Assembly (NCBI GenBank): GCA_002733665.1
Contig: NVWM01000010.1
Span: 1-64,000, forward strand
Direction: 5' to 3'
From: Lutibacter sp.
Lineage (GTDB): Bacteria > Bacteroidota > Bacteroidia > Flavobacteriales > Flavobacteriaceae
DNA length: 64,000 bases
The notes below the pieces were generated by a model, which ran no database searches, was not told the DNA's origin, and saw only the letters and a list, made by a program, of their open reading frames with translations. Of the stretch, positions 18,067 to 27,741 are shown piece by piece (position 1 is the stretch's first letter; each line of letters begins with the position of its first letter). Position numbers and translations under genes: made by a program.

Positions 18067-20040
18067 ATGAAAGAAGCGATACATTCTTACTTTTTGACAA
18101 GTAATGGAAGTAAATATAAAATCACAATTCCTCCTAAAAACATTTTATTTTATTTCGTATTATTTATTGCATGTTTAAACCCGAACTTTCTTTTAGCTCA
18201 AACTTCACAATCTAATAATGAGATTCTTTTAGAATCACTTCAAAACTGGATTGAAGAACACATAGAAATTCCTAAAGACTCAATCGAAGTACTTGATAAA
18301 GCGCACAAACTTAGAGGGTTGTCTCATGATATTGATAATGTTCAATGGCAAGCAAAATCCTATAGTAATATTGCTAAGTATTACATGCGTTATACACCTT
18401 TAGATTCAACGTTACATTATTTACATCTAGCAAAAGACATTTATACCGATACCGATACTGAGAATGAACTAGAACTCGCAAAGACATATTTAGAACTAAA
18501 GGCTTATTACAATTTAAAAGCAGCATATTCTAAATCTATGGAAAATGTATATGCAGCACTTGAAATTTATGAGAAAAACGATAATCAACAAGGAATAGCT
18601 CTTTGTTTTACTCATTTATGTGATTTATTATATTATCAAAACGATTATGTAGGTGGAATAAGTTATTGTGATAAGGCAATTGCAATTCAAGAGCAATTAA
18701 ACTTTCAAAAAGATTTAGCGACTTCTTATTTTTATAAAGCATGCAATCAACTTTTTTCTGGAGATGATTTAGTTAATGCATTGATTACAATAAATAAATC
18801 AATGGATTTAAATAAAAAAATAGAAGCGGTAGGGAAGCCATTACTTGCATCAAGAAATACAAAAGGAAACATATTAAAATATATGAATCGTTATGATGAG
18901 GCTATTGCTACTTATCAGAAAAATTATGAGGAATCAAAACGATTAAAATACGATCGATATTTGTCTTCTTCTATAGCAAATATTGGGCATGTGTATGTTC
19001 TACAAGGGAAGTATCAAGAAGCTTTACCTTATAATCTTAAAGCAATTGATATTATAATAAAAACCGGTAAAACTCGAAACCTATGGGAAAATTATATGCA
19101 TGTTTCAAATTCATATGAAGAAATTGGGGATTATAAAAAAGCATTAGAATACCATCATTTATATGCAGAAGAATACGATCAATTTCAAGAAACGATGGTT
19201 CAGCGCCTAGAAAGCGAGATTCAAGTTAAATATGAAACAGGTAAAAAGAATGCAACTATTTATTTTCAAGATGTTAAAATAACCAAACAAAACAAGGAAA
19301 AAACATTATATATCAGTATTGCAAGTTTATTAACAATTAGTTTATTGGGAATGTATTTTACAATCAAGAATATTAGAAAGAAAAGGAAGGAATTACAATT
19401 GTTAAATACTGAATTGGATGTAAAAAACAAGCAAAACGTATTGTTGCTCAAAGAAATTCATCACAGAGTAAAAAACAACTTAGAGATGGTGAAAAGTTTG
19501 ATTGCTTTGCAATCTGCACAATTAGATGATGAGGCAAGTAAAGAAGCAATGTTGGCGAGTCAAAATAGAGTTCAGTCAATGGGAATAATTCATCAAAAAC
19601 TGTATCAAGGAGATAACTTGGGAAGTATTGAAATGAAAGATTATTTTATCAATTTGGGCGAAGGTATTTTAGACACTTTTAATGCTGATGATAAAGTGAA
19701 AATTGAATGCGCAATGGACAATCTAGAGTTAGACGTTGATACTGCTGTTCCAATTGGATTGATTGTAAATGAATTGCTCACAAATGCATTAAAATATGCT
19801 TTTCCAGAAGATCAAAAAGGAAATATTGAAATTTGTTTGGCGCAAGATACACCTGAAATATTGACATTAAAAGTAGTAGATAATGGTATTGGTAAAATAA
19901 AAGGGCAAGCTCCTAAGGGTACAGGTTTTGGAACTCAATTAATTCAATTATTAACGCAACAACTCAACGGCAAAATGACAGAAATTATTAAAGAAGGAAC
20001 TTCTATCTTTTTTCAATTCAAACTTAACTCAACAATCTAA
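18067..20040 (+). CDS. TPR sensor histidine kinase (HisKA_2 type)
   Basis: A kinase of about 657 residues. A signal/anchor segment (about residues 25-45, ending FLLAQ) is followed by roughly eight TPR-like helical repeats (about 60-410), one transmembrane helix (about 420-440, ISIASLLTISLLGMYF), a HisKA_2 dimerisation helix with the phospho-acceptor in LLKEIHHRVKNNLEMV, and an HATPase_c domain (NELLTNALKYAF, DNGIG, GTGFGTQLI). The ATG at 18067 is preferred. An upstream TTG at 18007 adds 20 residues and lies close to a promoter-like TATCTTGC. The response regulator gene follows two bases later, so they form a pair. Confidence 0.9.
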   Translation: MKEAIHSYFLTSNGSKYKITIPPKNILFYFVLFIACLNPNFLLAQTSQSNNEILLESLQNWIEEHIEIPKDSIEVLDKAHKLRGLSHDIDNVQWQAKSYSNIAKYYMRYTPLDSTLHYLHLAKDIYTDTDTENELELAKTYLELKAYYNLKAAYSKSMENVYAALEIYEKNDNQQGIALCFTHLCDLLYYQNDYVGGISYCDKAIAIQEQLNFQKDLATSYFYKACNQLFSGDDLVNALITINKSMDLNKKIEAVGKPLLASRNTKGNILKYMNRYDEAIATYQKNYEESKRLKYDRYLSSSIANIGHVYVLQGKYQEALPYNLKAIDIIIKTGKTRNLWENYMHVSNSYEEIGDYKKALEYHHLYAEEYDQFQETMVQRLESEIQVKYETGKKNATIYFQDVKITKQNKEKTLYISIASLLTISLLGMYFTIKNIRKKRKELQLLNTELDVKNKQNVLLLKEIHHRVKNNLEMVKSLIALQSAQLDDEASKEAMLASQNRVQSMGIIHQKLYQGDNLGSIEMKDYFINLGEGILDTFNADDKVKIECAMDNLELDVDTAVPIGLIVNELLTNALKYAFPEDQKGNIEICLAQDTPEILTLKVVDNGIGKIKGQAPKGTGFGTQLIQLLTQQLNGKMTEIIKEGTSIFFQFKLNSTI

Positions 20041-20042
20041 TT

Positions 20043-20783
20043 ATGGCACAACCGATAAAAATATTTATTGTAGAAGACGAAATGATTATTGCAGCTAATA
20101 TCTCTTTGCAACTTACAGATTTGGGTTATGAAGTGACAGGAATTGTACCGCGAGGAGAAGATGCGTTAATACATGTTCAAGAAAACAAACCTGATATTGT
20201 TTTGATTGACATCAATTTAAAAGGAAATATTGATGGTATTGAAACTGTAGAACTTATGCAAAAAGATTATTCTATTCCTGTTATTTATTTAACGGCAAAT
20301 GCTGATGAGGAGCATTTTAATAGAGCTAAAAAAACAAATCCACAAGCATTTATATCAAAACCATTTAAGAAATTAGATTTACAACGAGCAATTGAACTCA
20401 CAGTAAATAGATTGCAAGCCAATCAAGGAATACTTGAAGTTGAAGAAGATAATTCTACGTCATTTATTTTAAGTGATTGCATTTTTGTGAAGCATCATGA
20501 AAAGATGGTGAAAATTGTAATTGAAGATATTCTTTATATAGAGGCTGATAGAAATTATAGTTGCATTCATTCTAAAGGTAAAGATTATCTATTGGTTACA
20601 ACGCTCAAAAATATTGATATGAAATTACCTGCAGCACATTTCATGCGTGTTCATAGATCTTTTATTGTCAATATTTCTCAAATAGATGAAGTTGGCTCAA
20701 CTCACATTGTTATTGCTAAAAAAGCAATTCCAATAAGTAAACATTTGAGAGGAGATTTAATGAAACGCTTTCAGACAATTTAA
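20043..20783 (+). CDS. LytTR-family response regulator
   Basis: A 246-residue regulator with a receiver domain (residues 5-120: acidic VEDE, phospho-acceptor in VLIDINLKG, Thr/Lys in LTANAD and SKPFKK) and a C-terminal LytTR DNA-binding domain (about 145-245, with ILYIEADRNYSCIH and MRVHRSFIVN). It partners the HisKA_2 kinase two bases upstream. Targets are unknown. The next gene, a secreted protein at 20927, lies in the same direction and is a candidate target. Confidence 0.92.
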   Translation: MAQPIKIFIVEDEMIIAANISLQLTDLGYEVTGIVPRGEDALIHVQENKPDIVLIDINLKGNIDGIETVELMQKDYSIPVIYLTANADEEHFNRAKKTNPQAFISKPFKKLDLQRAIELTVNRLQANQGILEVEEDNSTSFILSDCIFVKHHEKMVKIVIEDILYIEADRNYSCIHSKGKDYLLVTTLKNIDMKLPAAHFMRVHRSFIVNISQIDEVGSTHIVIAKKAIPISKHLRGDLMKRFQTI

Positions 20784-20926
20784 TATTTCTTCTTTTATAT
20801 TAATGTCACTTCGGTAAAAAAAACGGCACTTTCGGACAAGAAACTACTTATTTCGTCCTAAATTATTTTTATAACAATAAGATTTTCAATACCTTCGAGA
20901 TATTATTAACCTAAAATTTTATAATT

Positions 20927-21733
20927 ATGAAAAAATTTAACAACCTTTTTATGGTATTGTTAGTATGCAGTTTTATGTGTACAACAGTAACTTTTGGGCA
21001 AGAAAAAGAACCAGAAGAATTTAAATCAATGTATCTTGTTGTTACTACATTGCATTGGAGTTCTGATGCTGACGCTGATTTCTCTGATTGGAAGAAAACA
21101 GAACAAGAGTATTTTGATAAAGTTACAAGCAAGAATGATTTGATTGCTGGATCAGGATATTACACTCATTATTTTACACCTGATAATTCAGAACTCGTTT
21201 TAGTCTCTCTCTACAAATCGTGGGAAGATATTGAAAAAGCAGATGAAGTTACCGATAAACTTATAGATGCTGGCTGGCCTGATGAAGATGCTAGAACAGC
21301 ATTTTTTGAAAAACAAGGCAGTTATTATAGCGCTAAACATAGTGATGAGATTTATACAACCTATCCGTTCACCAAAGAAGTTAATACAGAATCTACTGAG
21401 CCGTTACTGTTTTATGTAAGAAAAAATATAGCAAGTGGTTTAGGAGGAAAAGGATATAAAGAGTTCTTTGAAAATATAGTTATGAAAAATAAATATATCA
21501 AAGGATTTTATACTCATGGTCATCGTTGGGGAGCAGATGCAAGAGATAGATTTGAAGTCGGAGTTTATGATAGTTTGGGAGATATAGAGAGAGCTTTTGA
21601 TGAAAATGAAAGACTAGTTAAAGCCCATTGGCCAGATGAAGAAAAGAGAAAAGCATTCTTTAAAGAATATAACAAAATATTTTCTGGACATGGAGATTAT
21701 ATTTATACAAGTGTTCCAAGTTTGTCGAAATAA
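20927..21733 (+). CDS. Secreted protein with two tandem ferredoxin-like repeats, unknown function
   Basis: A 268-residue protein with a signal peptide ending near FGQ (residue 25). It is an internal duplication: the first half has SWEDIEKADEVTDKLIDAGW followed by PDEDARTAFFEKQGSYY and HSDEIYTTYP, and the second half has SLGDIERAFDENERLVKAHW, then PDEEKRKAFFKEYNKIF and HGDYIYTSVP. Each half of about 115 residues has the strand-helix-strand pattern of dimeric alpha/beta-barrel (NIPSNAP- or ABM-like) domains. No enzyme signature is visible. A TACCTTCG box at 20890 may be its promoter. It ends before a bidirectional terminator. Confidence 0.72.
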   Translation: MKKFNNLFMVLLVCSFMCTTVTFGQEKEPEEFKSMYLVVTTLHWSSDADADFSDWKKTEQEYFDKVTSKNDLIAGSGYYTHYFTPDNSELVLVSLYKSWEDIEKADEVTDKLIDAGWPDEDARTAFFEKQGSYYSAKHSDEIYTTYPFTKEVNTESTEPLLFYVRKNIASGLGGKGYKEFFENIVMKNKYIKGFYTHGHRWGADARDRFEVGVYDSLGDIERAFDENERLVKAHWPDEEKRKAFFKEYNKIFSGHGDYIYTSVPSLSK

Positions 21734-21853
21734 TTAAGATTGTAGTTTTATTATTTTTAGTCATTTGAACGAGATGAAATATTAATTTAGGTTACTATTT
21801 TACTTTGTTCAAATGGCTTTTTCTTATGATAATCTAGGTTGAAAAATAATGAA

Positions 21854-21889
21854 TATTAAAAAAGCCTTTCAATTGAAAGGCTTTTTTAA
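21854..21889. terminator. Bidirectional terminator (perfect 36-base palindrome)
   Basis: ATTAAAAAAGCCTTTCAA and its exact reverse complement sit back to back, giving an 18-bp stem with A and T runs on both sides. It lies between the convergent genes ending at 21733 (+) and 21910 (-). Confidence 0.92.
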
Positions 21890-21909
21890 TATTCTAAAGA
21901 GTTTTGAAA

Positions 21910-22773
21910 TCAAGGTTTTTGCTCCAAAATATCAAAGAATTCTTCCAACTTAGGTAAAATCACAATCCTTGTTCTACGGTTAGTTGCTCTACCTGCAGCA
22001 GTGTCATTGCTTTCTAAAGGTACATATTCACTACGTCCAGCAGCAATTAATCTTTTTGGATCAATGCTAAAGTCACTTTGTAAAACTCTCACAACTGATG
22101 TTGCACGAGCAGTACTCAAGTCCCAATTATCTTTCATAGTAGCAGTAGAAATTGATACATTATCTGTATAACCCTCAACTTGTACTTCCATTTCTGGTCT
22201 AGATGAGATTACAGTTGCAACTTTACCTAAAACTGCTTTTGCTTTTTCAGAAACTATTGCGCTACCACTTTTAAATAATAATTTATCAGCAATAGAAATA
22301 TAAACAACTGTTTTTTCAACTTCTACAATAATGTCTTCATCCTGAATTCCTGCAGCCAATTCTTTGGTCAATTGATACTTAATCGCCAAATTGATAGAAT
22401 CTTTTTGTGTCATTGCGGTACGAATTCCATTGATGTATTTGTCTTTTTCGCTTAATTGAGCAATCACAGTTTTAATATTATCAGAAGAAGACTGCGTTAG
22501 AACAGTTAAGTTTTCAACCTGTTTAAGAGCTGATTTTTTATCTTCTTTTAAAGATGCTATTTGATCTTCCATTGATTGAACTTTCGCTTCAGTTGAAATA
22601 ACTTTATTAGAATTTCTGTCTTTTTCAATCAGACATTCTTGTAAACTTGCCTTAGCGCTTACCAATTCTTTTTTTGTAGAGCTATAGCTACTTTCCAAAT
22701 CTGTAAATTGTTTCTTTGAAACGCAAGAAGACAGGAAAACAGCTGTTAGTGATACTAAAAATATTTTTTTCAT
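21910..22773 (-). CDS. OmpA-family lipoprotein
   Basis: A 287-residue outer-membrane lipoprotein. The lipobox is VFLSSC at residues 11-16. A long coiled-coil region follows (about 20-120), then a C-terminal OmpA/MotB peptidoglycan-binding domain (about 155-280) with VEGYTDNVSIS, NWDLSTARATSVVRVL and GRATNRRTRIVI. It would tie the outer membrane to peptidoglycan. The ATG at 22773 is chosen because it gives a clean lipoprotein signal and lies downstream of a perfect -7 box (TATATTTG, minus strand, 22798-22805). A longer frame from 22827 would start upstream of that promoter. Confidence 0.9.
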   Translation of the reverse strand: MKKIFLVSLTAVFLSSCVSKKQFTDLESSYSSTKKELVSAKASLQECLIEKDRNSNKVISTEAKVQSMEDQIASLKEDKKSALKQVENLTVLTQSSSDNIKTVIAQLSEKDKYINGIRTAMTQKDSINLAIKYQLTKELAAGIQDEDIIVEVEKTVVYISIADKLLFKSGSAIVSEKAKAVLGKVATVISSRPEMEVQVEGYTDNVSISTATMKDNWDLSTARATSVVRVLQSDFSIDPKRLIAAGRSEYVPLESNDTAAGRATNRRTRIVILPKLEEFFDILEQKP

Positions 22774-22797
22774 ATTATATGATGTTTTAGAGTTACA

Positions 22798-22805
22798 CAA
22801 ATATA
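22798..22805 (-). promoter_or_regulatory. -7 box of the OmpA lipoprotein gene
   Basis: TATATTTG on the minus strand matches TAnnTTTG and lies 24 bases before the chosen ATG at 22773. This decides between the two possible starts. Confidence 0.65.
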
Positions 22806-22870
22806 TTAAAAAAGGTTTGTTTAACATAGCATTAAAATATTTTGTGATGCATTTAACAGAGATTTAATTG

Positions 22871-22878
22871 TAAATTTG
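22871..22878 (+). promoter_or_regulatory. -7 box of apbE
   Basis: TAAATTTG matches TAnnTTTG and lies 23 bases before the apbE ATG. It indicates that apbE has its own promoter, apart from nqr. Confidence 0.6.
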
Positions 22879-22901
22879 TTTTAACAATGATGAACATTTA
22901 A

Positions 22902-23900
22902 ATGCAAAAAACTATTCTCCTCTTTTTCTTTCTGATATTTTTTTCTTGTACGGATGATACAGCAACATATAAAAAAATAAAAGGAAATGCTTTTGGGACT
23001 ACATTCGATATTTTATATCAAAATACTTATAATCAGGATTTTACAAAACAAATTGATAGTTTGATATATGTAGTAAATAAATCCCTTTCAACATATATTC
23101 CCAATTCTGATATATCAAAAATCAATAACGGCGATTCTACTATTGTTGTTGATGAGATGTTTGTAGAGGTTTTTCAAAAATCAAATAGAATATATAAGGA
23201 AAGTAATGGTCTGTATGACCCAACAGTTGGAGTTTTAGTTAATGCTTGGGGTTTTGGACCAGAAAAACCAATTAATGAGATGGATTCTGTTAAGGTAAAG
23301 GAGTTACTTGAGTTTGTCGGTTTTGACAAGGTAAAAATCATCAATAATAAAATAGAAAAGCTGCATTCAAAAATTCGTTTTGATTTTAATTCGATTGCTA
23401 AAGGATATGGATTGGATATTATAGGGAGATTTTTTGAATCTAAAGGATGTGAAAATTACCGTATAGAACTTGGAGGTGAAGTGCGAGCAAAAGGAGTTGA
23501 CCCAACAAATAAACTTTGGAGAGTTTGGCTTGAAGACCCAAATACTGATGGAACTCGTTCATTTAATAAATCTATCCAATTAGACAATCAATCTATGGCA
23601 AGTTCTGGAAATTATCGAAAATTTAAAATTGATAAAAATGGACGAAAATATGTGCATACAATCAATGCAAAAACTGGCTTTGCGACCGAAAGTAATCTTT
23701 TAGCTGCAACAGTAATTTCTTCTTTAGATTGTGCTGATGTAGATGCTTATGCTACTGCTTTTATGGCGATGGGTTTTGAAAAAACAAAAGTATTTTTAGA
23801 AAATCATCAAGAATTACAAGTCTATTTGATATATGTTGATAATGATGGAGAAACTAAAATATATCAAAGTGAAGACTTGATAGTTAAGCATAAGCTTTAG
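22902..23900 (+). CDS. apbE: FAD:protein FMN transferase
   Basis: ApbE moves FMN from FAD onto a threonine of target proteins at the outer face of the membrane. The proven targets of this family are NqrB and NqrC, and both genes are present at 6.8-8.8 kb. The 332-residue protein has a lipoprotein signal (FFSC, Cys at about residue 16). Family motifs are GTTFDI, LSTYIPNSDIS, YDPTVGVLVNAWGFG, FDFNSIAKGYGLD, IELGGEVRAKG and the metal-site segment DVDAYATAFMAMG. In many Flavobacteriaceae it follows nqrF directly. Here 11 kb of other genes intervene. Confidence 0.95.
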   Translation: MQKTILLFFFLIFFSCTDDTATYKKIKGNAFGTTFDILYQNTYNQDFTKQIDSLIYVVNKSLSTYIPNSDISKINNGDSTIVVDEMFVEVFQKSNRIYKESNGLYDPTVGVLVNAWGFGPEKPINEMDSVKVKELLEFVGFDKVKIINNKIEKLHSKIRFDFNSIAKGYGLDIIGRFFESKGCENYRIELGGEVRAKGVDPTNKLWRVWLEDPNTDGTRSFNKSIQLDNQSMASSGNYRKFKIDKNGRKYVHTINAKTGFATESNLLAATVISSLDCADVDAYATAFMAMGFEKTKVFLENHQELQVYLIYVDNDGETKIYQSEDLIVKHKL

Positions 23901-23959
23901 AAACTCTAATTATGATTTCAGAAACTTATGTAATTGTGTAAATTAGTAAAAGTGTATTT

Positions 23960-26908
23960 TTGAATTATAATCAATTACAGTTGATAAGAAAACTAATTTT
24001 TAGTGTATTTTTTAGTGTGTCAGTTTTTGTTTTTTCTCAAGAACCTATTTCTATTCATCTATCTGAAAAAGAAGGACTTCCAGATATAGAATTCTATAAT
24101 ATGCTAGAGGATAGCAAAGGCTTTATGTGGTTGGCTTCGGACAAAGGCTTTTTCCGTTATGACGGAAAAGAGTTTAAAAATTATTCAAATTCAAAACAAC
24201 GTGGACTATCGGTCTTTGGACCAGTAGAAGATCATTTAGGTCGCATTTGGTGTAACAATATTTCTGGTCAATTTTTTTATGTAGAAAAAGAGGAATTAAC
24301 AACTTTTATTGACCTTGGAAACATTTTAAGTGGTGAATTAGCAAATTTTAGTGTCACAAAAAATGCACTTTTGGTTTTTACAACTACTTATGTTTATAGC
24401 GTAGATTTAGTTACAAAAAAGATTGACAAAGAGAACTATAATACTTCACATTTTGGAACTCCATTTGTTGCCAACGATACAATAATTATAACAACAAAAA
24501 ATCATATATTATTAAAAACTAATGATAGTTTGAAGAGTTTTGTTAAACTACAAATCTCAATCGCAGATAAAACAGGTAAATCAAGGGTGTTTAAATTAAG
24601 GTCTAAATTTTTTTATACACAAAATAAAAATAAAAAAAATGCTTTCTTTCAATTTGATTTAAAAAATAAATTTTTTCATAATGTACAAGGATTAGAACGT
24701 ATTGAAAGTAGAAGAATCATTTCTATCTTTGATAATGATCATGAAGTATGGTTTGCTACGGATAATGGTATTTGGGTATATCAGTTTATAGATGGGCGAT
24801 TTAAGTATAAAAAGCAATTTTTAAAAAAAGAATTTGTTACAAAAATTGTAAAAGATAAGGATGAAAATTATTGGGTAACTACATTAACAAATGGAATTTT
24901 TATTATTCCAAATATCAATATTGAAAGCCTTTCTATTTCTGAAGAAAATAAAAATATAAGTTGTCTAGAAAAAATTGATGAAACTACGTTGCTTTTTGGA
25001 ACTAATAATGGAAATGTAGTGTTGTATAATATTGAAACAGATACTGAAAAGATACTTAGCATTCCTGTGTCCTCTAGAGTCTCGGCATTAAAATATCACC
25101 CAAAAAAGAAGATTAGTTATATCAGTAAAGACCTTGCGTCATTCTACTTTGATAATGTTTCTCAAAAAGAAATTCAAAACAATGATTTTATAACAGTTAA
25201 GAATTTTTCTGTTTTAGGTAATGGAGACGTTTTATATGTAAGTAATAAAAAGGTCAGTGTCTTAAAAGAAAAAGACAAGGGAGAAGTTAATATAAGCATT
25301 GGAAAACGAGGATATACTTCGTATTATAGTAGTGACAAAGAAGAAGTTTATATTGCTTATGTTGATGGTTTAGTGAGTTATGATAGTAATTGGATAGCAA
25401 CAGAAATAAGAAACGGAAACCAACCTGTTTTAGCAATTTCTATAGACGAAACAGATGATGGAACGATATGGGTTGCAACATTTAAAGATGGCGTTTTTGG
25501 TATTCAAAATAAAAAAGTTATTTATAATAATAATATAGGTAATGGATTGATTTCTAATAAAATAAGAAAAATAAAAGCAGATGGAGATGATTTGTGGATC
25601 GCAACAGATAAAGGTATTCATCAGTTTAACACTATTAATGAAACGTATAAAACTTTAACAAAAAGTGATGGCGTACTTTCTTATGCAATAACGGGTATTG
25701 AAATTCTAAAAAACAAAGTTATATTTTCTTCTAACAAGGGTTTGTTTAGTGTAGAAAAGGAAATGTCATTTAAACAACAATCAAATCCTGAGATTTATTT
25801 TACAGGAGTTGAGGTTAATGAAAAAGATATACAAATTAACACACATTATGATTTAAGTTATGATCAGAATGCGATAAAATTTAATTTTAATGTAAATGGA
25901 TTTCAATACAACCAAAAAGGAACATATCAATATCGATTGCTAGGTTTTAATGATGATTGGTTAACTACTGATATTAACACTGGAAATGTAAAATATAATA
26001 GTCTTCCAGCAGGAAATTATACTTTTCAAGTAAAGCCTTCAATCACAAGTTATTTAAATGAAAATAGTTTTAAAGCAATAACGCTATCAATTAAAAACCC
26101 GTTTTGGAAAACCTTAAAGTTTATTATTGGGAGCAGTTTGTTTTTTATAATGATGATTGCCTTATATTATCGAAAAATAATCAGAGAAAAAGAAAGAGAA
26201 CGCCAACAACAAGTGAAAAAATTGTCATTAGATAATGAATTGATTTCCCTAAAGTTAGAGAATTTACGATCGCAAATGAATCCGCATTTTATTTTCAATG
26301 CCTTAAATTCCATACAAGAATATATAGTGTTGAATCAAAAAAAGTTAGCAAGTGAGTATTTGGGTAAATTTGCCGATTTAATTAGAACCTATTTAAATCA
26401 CAGCACTAAAGGAGATATCACACTTCAAGAAGAAATAGATTGTTTAGAAATGTATTTAGAATTAGAGAAACTTCGTTTTGAAGACAAGTTACATTATGCT
26501 ATTACAACTTCTGGAAGTTTAAATCCAGATCAGATACGAATTCCAACAATGCTTGTTCAACCTTATGTAGAAAACGCATTGAAACACGGTTTGTTACATC
26601 GTAAGACAGATAGAGATTTAAAAATAAATTTCTTTATAGACGAAGGTTTTAAAATCGTTAAATGTATTATTTTAGATAACGGTGTTGGTAGAGATAAAGC
26701 AGAAGAGTATAAGTCTAGAAGCCATAAAAATCATAAATCTTTTGCTACAAAAGCAACACAGGATAGATTAGATTTATTAAACTATGGAAAACAAAAAGAA
26801 GTAGGTGTAACTACTACAGATTTGTTTGAAAAAGGCGAGCCAATAGGAACACAAGTAGATATTTCAATTCCATTTATAACAGGTAAAGATGAAAGTAATA
26901 ATTATTGA
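23960..26908 (+). CDS. Beta-propeller sensor histidine kinase (LytS type)
   Basis: A membrane kinase of about 980 residues. A signal peptide is followed by a two-component-regulator beta-propeller (about residues 25-620, repeats such as GFMWLASDKGFFRYDG and TIWVATFKDGVFG), a Y_Y_Y domain (about 640-710, with FQYNQKGTYQYRLLGFNDDW), one transmembrane helix (about 718-738), and a LytS-type His_kinase domain with phospho-acceptor LRSQMNPHFIFNALNSIQEY plus an ATPase domain (VENALKHGL, DNGVG). No ATG precedes the signal peptide. Possible starts are TTG at 23960 or TTG at 23981. It overlaps its regulator gene by 20 bases. Confidence 0.88.
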   Translation: MNYNQLQLIRKLIFSVFFSVSVFVFSQEPISIHLSEKEGLPDIEFYNMLEDSKGFMWLASDKGFFRYDGKEFKNYSNSKQRGLSVFGPVEDHLGRIWCNNISGQFFYVEKEELTTFIDLGNILSGELANFSVTKNALLVFTTTYVYSVDLVTKKIDKENYNTSHFGTPFVANDTIIITTKNHILLKTNDSLKSFVKLQISIADKTGKSRVFKLRSKFFYTQNKNKKNAFFQFDLKNKFFHNVQGLERIESRRIISIFDNDHEVWFATDNGIWVYQFIDGRFKYKKQFLKKEFVTKIVKDKDENYWVTTLTNGIFIIPNINIESLSISEENKNISCLEKIDETTLLFGTNNGNVVLYNIETDTEKILSIPVSSRVSALKYHPKKKISYISKDLASFYFDNVSQKEIQNNDFITVKNFSVLGNGDVLYVSNKKVSVLKEKDKGEVNISIGKRGYTSYYSSDKEEVYIAYVDGLVSYDSNWIATEIRNGNQPVLAISIDETDDGTIWVATFKDGVFGIQNKKVIYNNNIGNGLISNKIRKIKADGDDLWIATDKGIHQFNTINETYKTLTKSDGVLSYAITGIEILKNKVIFSSNKGLFSVEKEMSFKQQSNPEIYFTGVEVNEKDIQINTHYDLSYDQNAIKFNFNVNGFQYNQKGTYQYRLLGFNDDWLTTDINTGNVKYNSLPAGNYTFQVKPSITSYLNENSFKAITLSIKNPFWKTLKFIIGSSLFFIMMIALYYRKIIREKERERQQQVKKLSLDNELISLKLENLRSQMNPHFIFNALNSIQEYIVLNQKKLASEYLGKFADLIRTYLNHSTKGDITLQEEIDCLEMYLELEKLRFEDKLHYAITTSGSLNPDQIRIPTMLVQPYVENALKHGLLHRKTDRDLKINFFIDEGFKIVKCIILDNGVGRDKAEEYKSRSHKNHKSFATKATQDRLDLLNYGKQKEVGVTTTDLFEKGEPIGTQVDISIPFITGKDESNNY

Positions 26909-27641
26909 CGATGAACCAAAGGCAAGAAAGTTATTAGAGATTTTAGTAGTAGAAAACTGCCCAAAAGTAACTAGTGTTTTTAGCGCTGAAGATTTATTAA
27001 GCGGTATTGAAATGATAAAAGAAGAACAACCAGAAATTGTTTTTTTAGACATTGAAATGCCTGTACACTCTGGTTTAGAGATATTAGATTTTATAGATAA
27101 GGATCAGTATAATTTCGAAATTATTTTCACAACAGCATATAGCGAATATGCCATACAAGCATTCGATTTATCTGCAATAGATTATTTATTAAAACCTATA
27201 AGAGGAGAAAAAATAAAAGAAGCGGTAGAGAAAGCTATAGTAAATATTGGAAAATCTCAAATTAATATTAAACTTGAAGAATTACGTAAAAACCTAAATA
27301 GTTCTAACTTCAATAAAATAGCACTACCAGTTGCAGATGGGATTAAATTTGTTAATTTCAATGACATTATTATGCTAAAAGCAGATGGTATGTACACAGC
27401 CATTTCTTTACATTCAAAACCTGAAATTTTAATAAGTAAGCCGCTAAAACACTTTGTAGAATTACTCGATAAAATTCCCGTTTTTTACAAGCCTCATCGC
27501 TCTTATTTAATTAATCTTAAGTACATACAAGAATACTCTAAAAAAGATGGAGGTTACATAATTATGGATAATAATGAGAGTGTTTCTATTTCAAAAGACA
27601 AGAAAGAAGAGTTTTTAACCATTGTTCAAAATATAGGTTAG
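26889..27641 (+). CDS. LytTR-family response regulator
   Basis: A 250-residue regulator: receiver domain (IDDEPKARKLLE, phospho-acceptor in IVFLDIEMPVHSGLEIL, TAYSEYAIQAFDLSAIDYLLKP) followed by a LytTR DNA-binding domain (about 150-245, with IIMLKADGMYTAI and FYKPHRSYLINLKYI). It overlaps the propeller kinase gene by 20 bases, so the two form one system. A strong terminator follows the stop. Targets cannot be read from the sequence. The secreted-protein genes downstream are possible targets but are separated by that terminator. Confidence 0.93.
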   Translation: MKVIIIDDEPKARKLLEILVVENCPKVTSVFSAEDLLSGIEMIKEEQPEIVFLDIEMPVHSGLEILDFIDKDQYNFEIIFTTAYSEYAIQAFDLSAIDYLLKPIRGEKIKEAVEKAIVNIGKSQINIKLEELRKNLNSSNFNKIALPVADGIKFVNFNDIIMLKADGMYTAISLHSKPEILISKPLKHFVELLDKIPVFYKPHRSYLINLKYIQEYSKKDGGYIIMDNNESVSISKDKKEEFLTIVQNIG

Positions 27642-27677
27642 TTTTTTTAGAAGTCCAAAATCACATTTCAGAAATTT

Positions 27678-27711
27678 GCTACTAAACAAGACCTTGTTTA
27701 GTAGCATTTTT
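27678..27711 (+). terminator. Terminator after the second LytTR regulator
   Basis: GCTACTAAACAAG / CTTGTTTAGTAGC forms a 13-bp perfect stem with a 2-base loop, followed by ATTTTTG. It lies about 36 bases past the stop. Confidence 0.88.
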
Positions 27712-27717
27712 GTTTTA

Positions 27718-27741
27718 TAATAATAATAATAATAATAATAA
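27718..27741 (+). repeat. (TAA)8 trinucleotide tract just before a start codon
   Basis: Eight perfect TAA units end three bases before the ATG of the secreted protein at 27745, filling the position of a ribosome-binding region. Slippage would alter leader length in steps of three. Confidence 0.9.
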
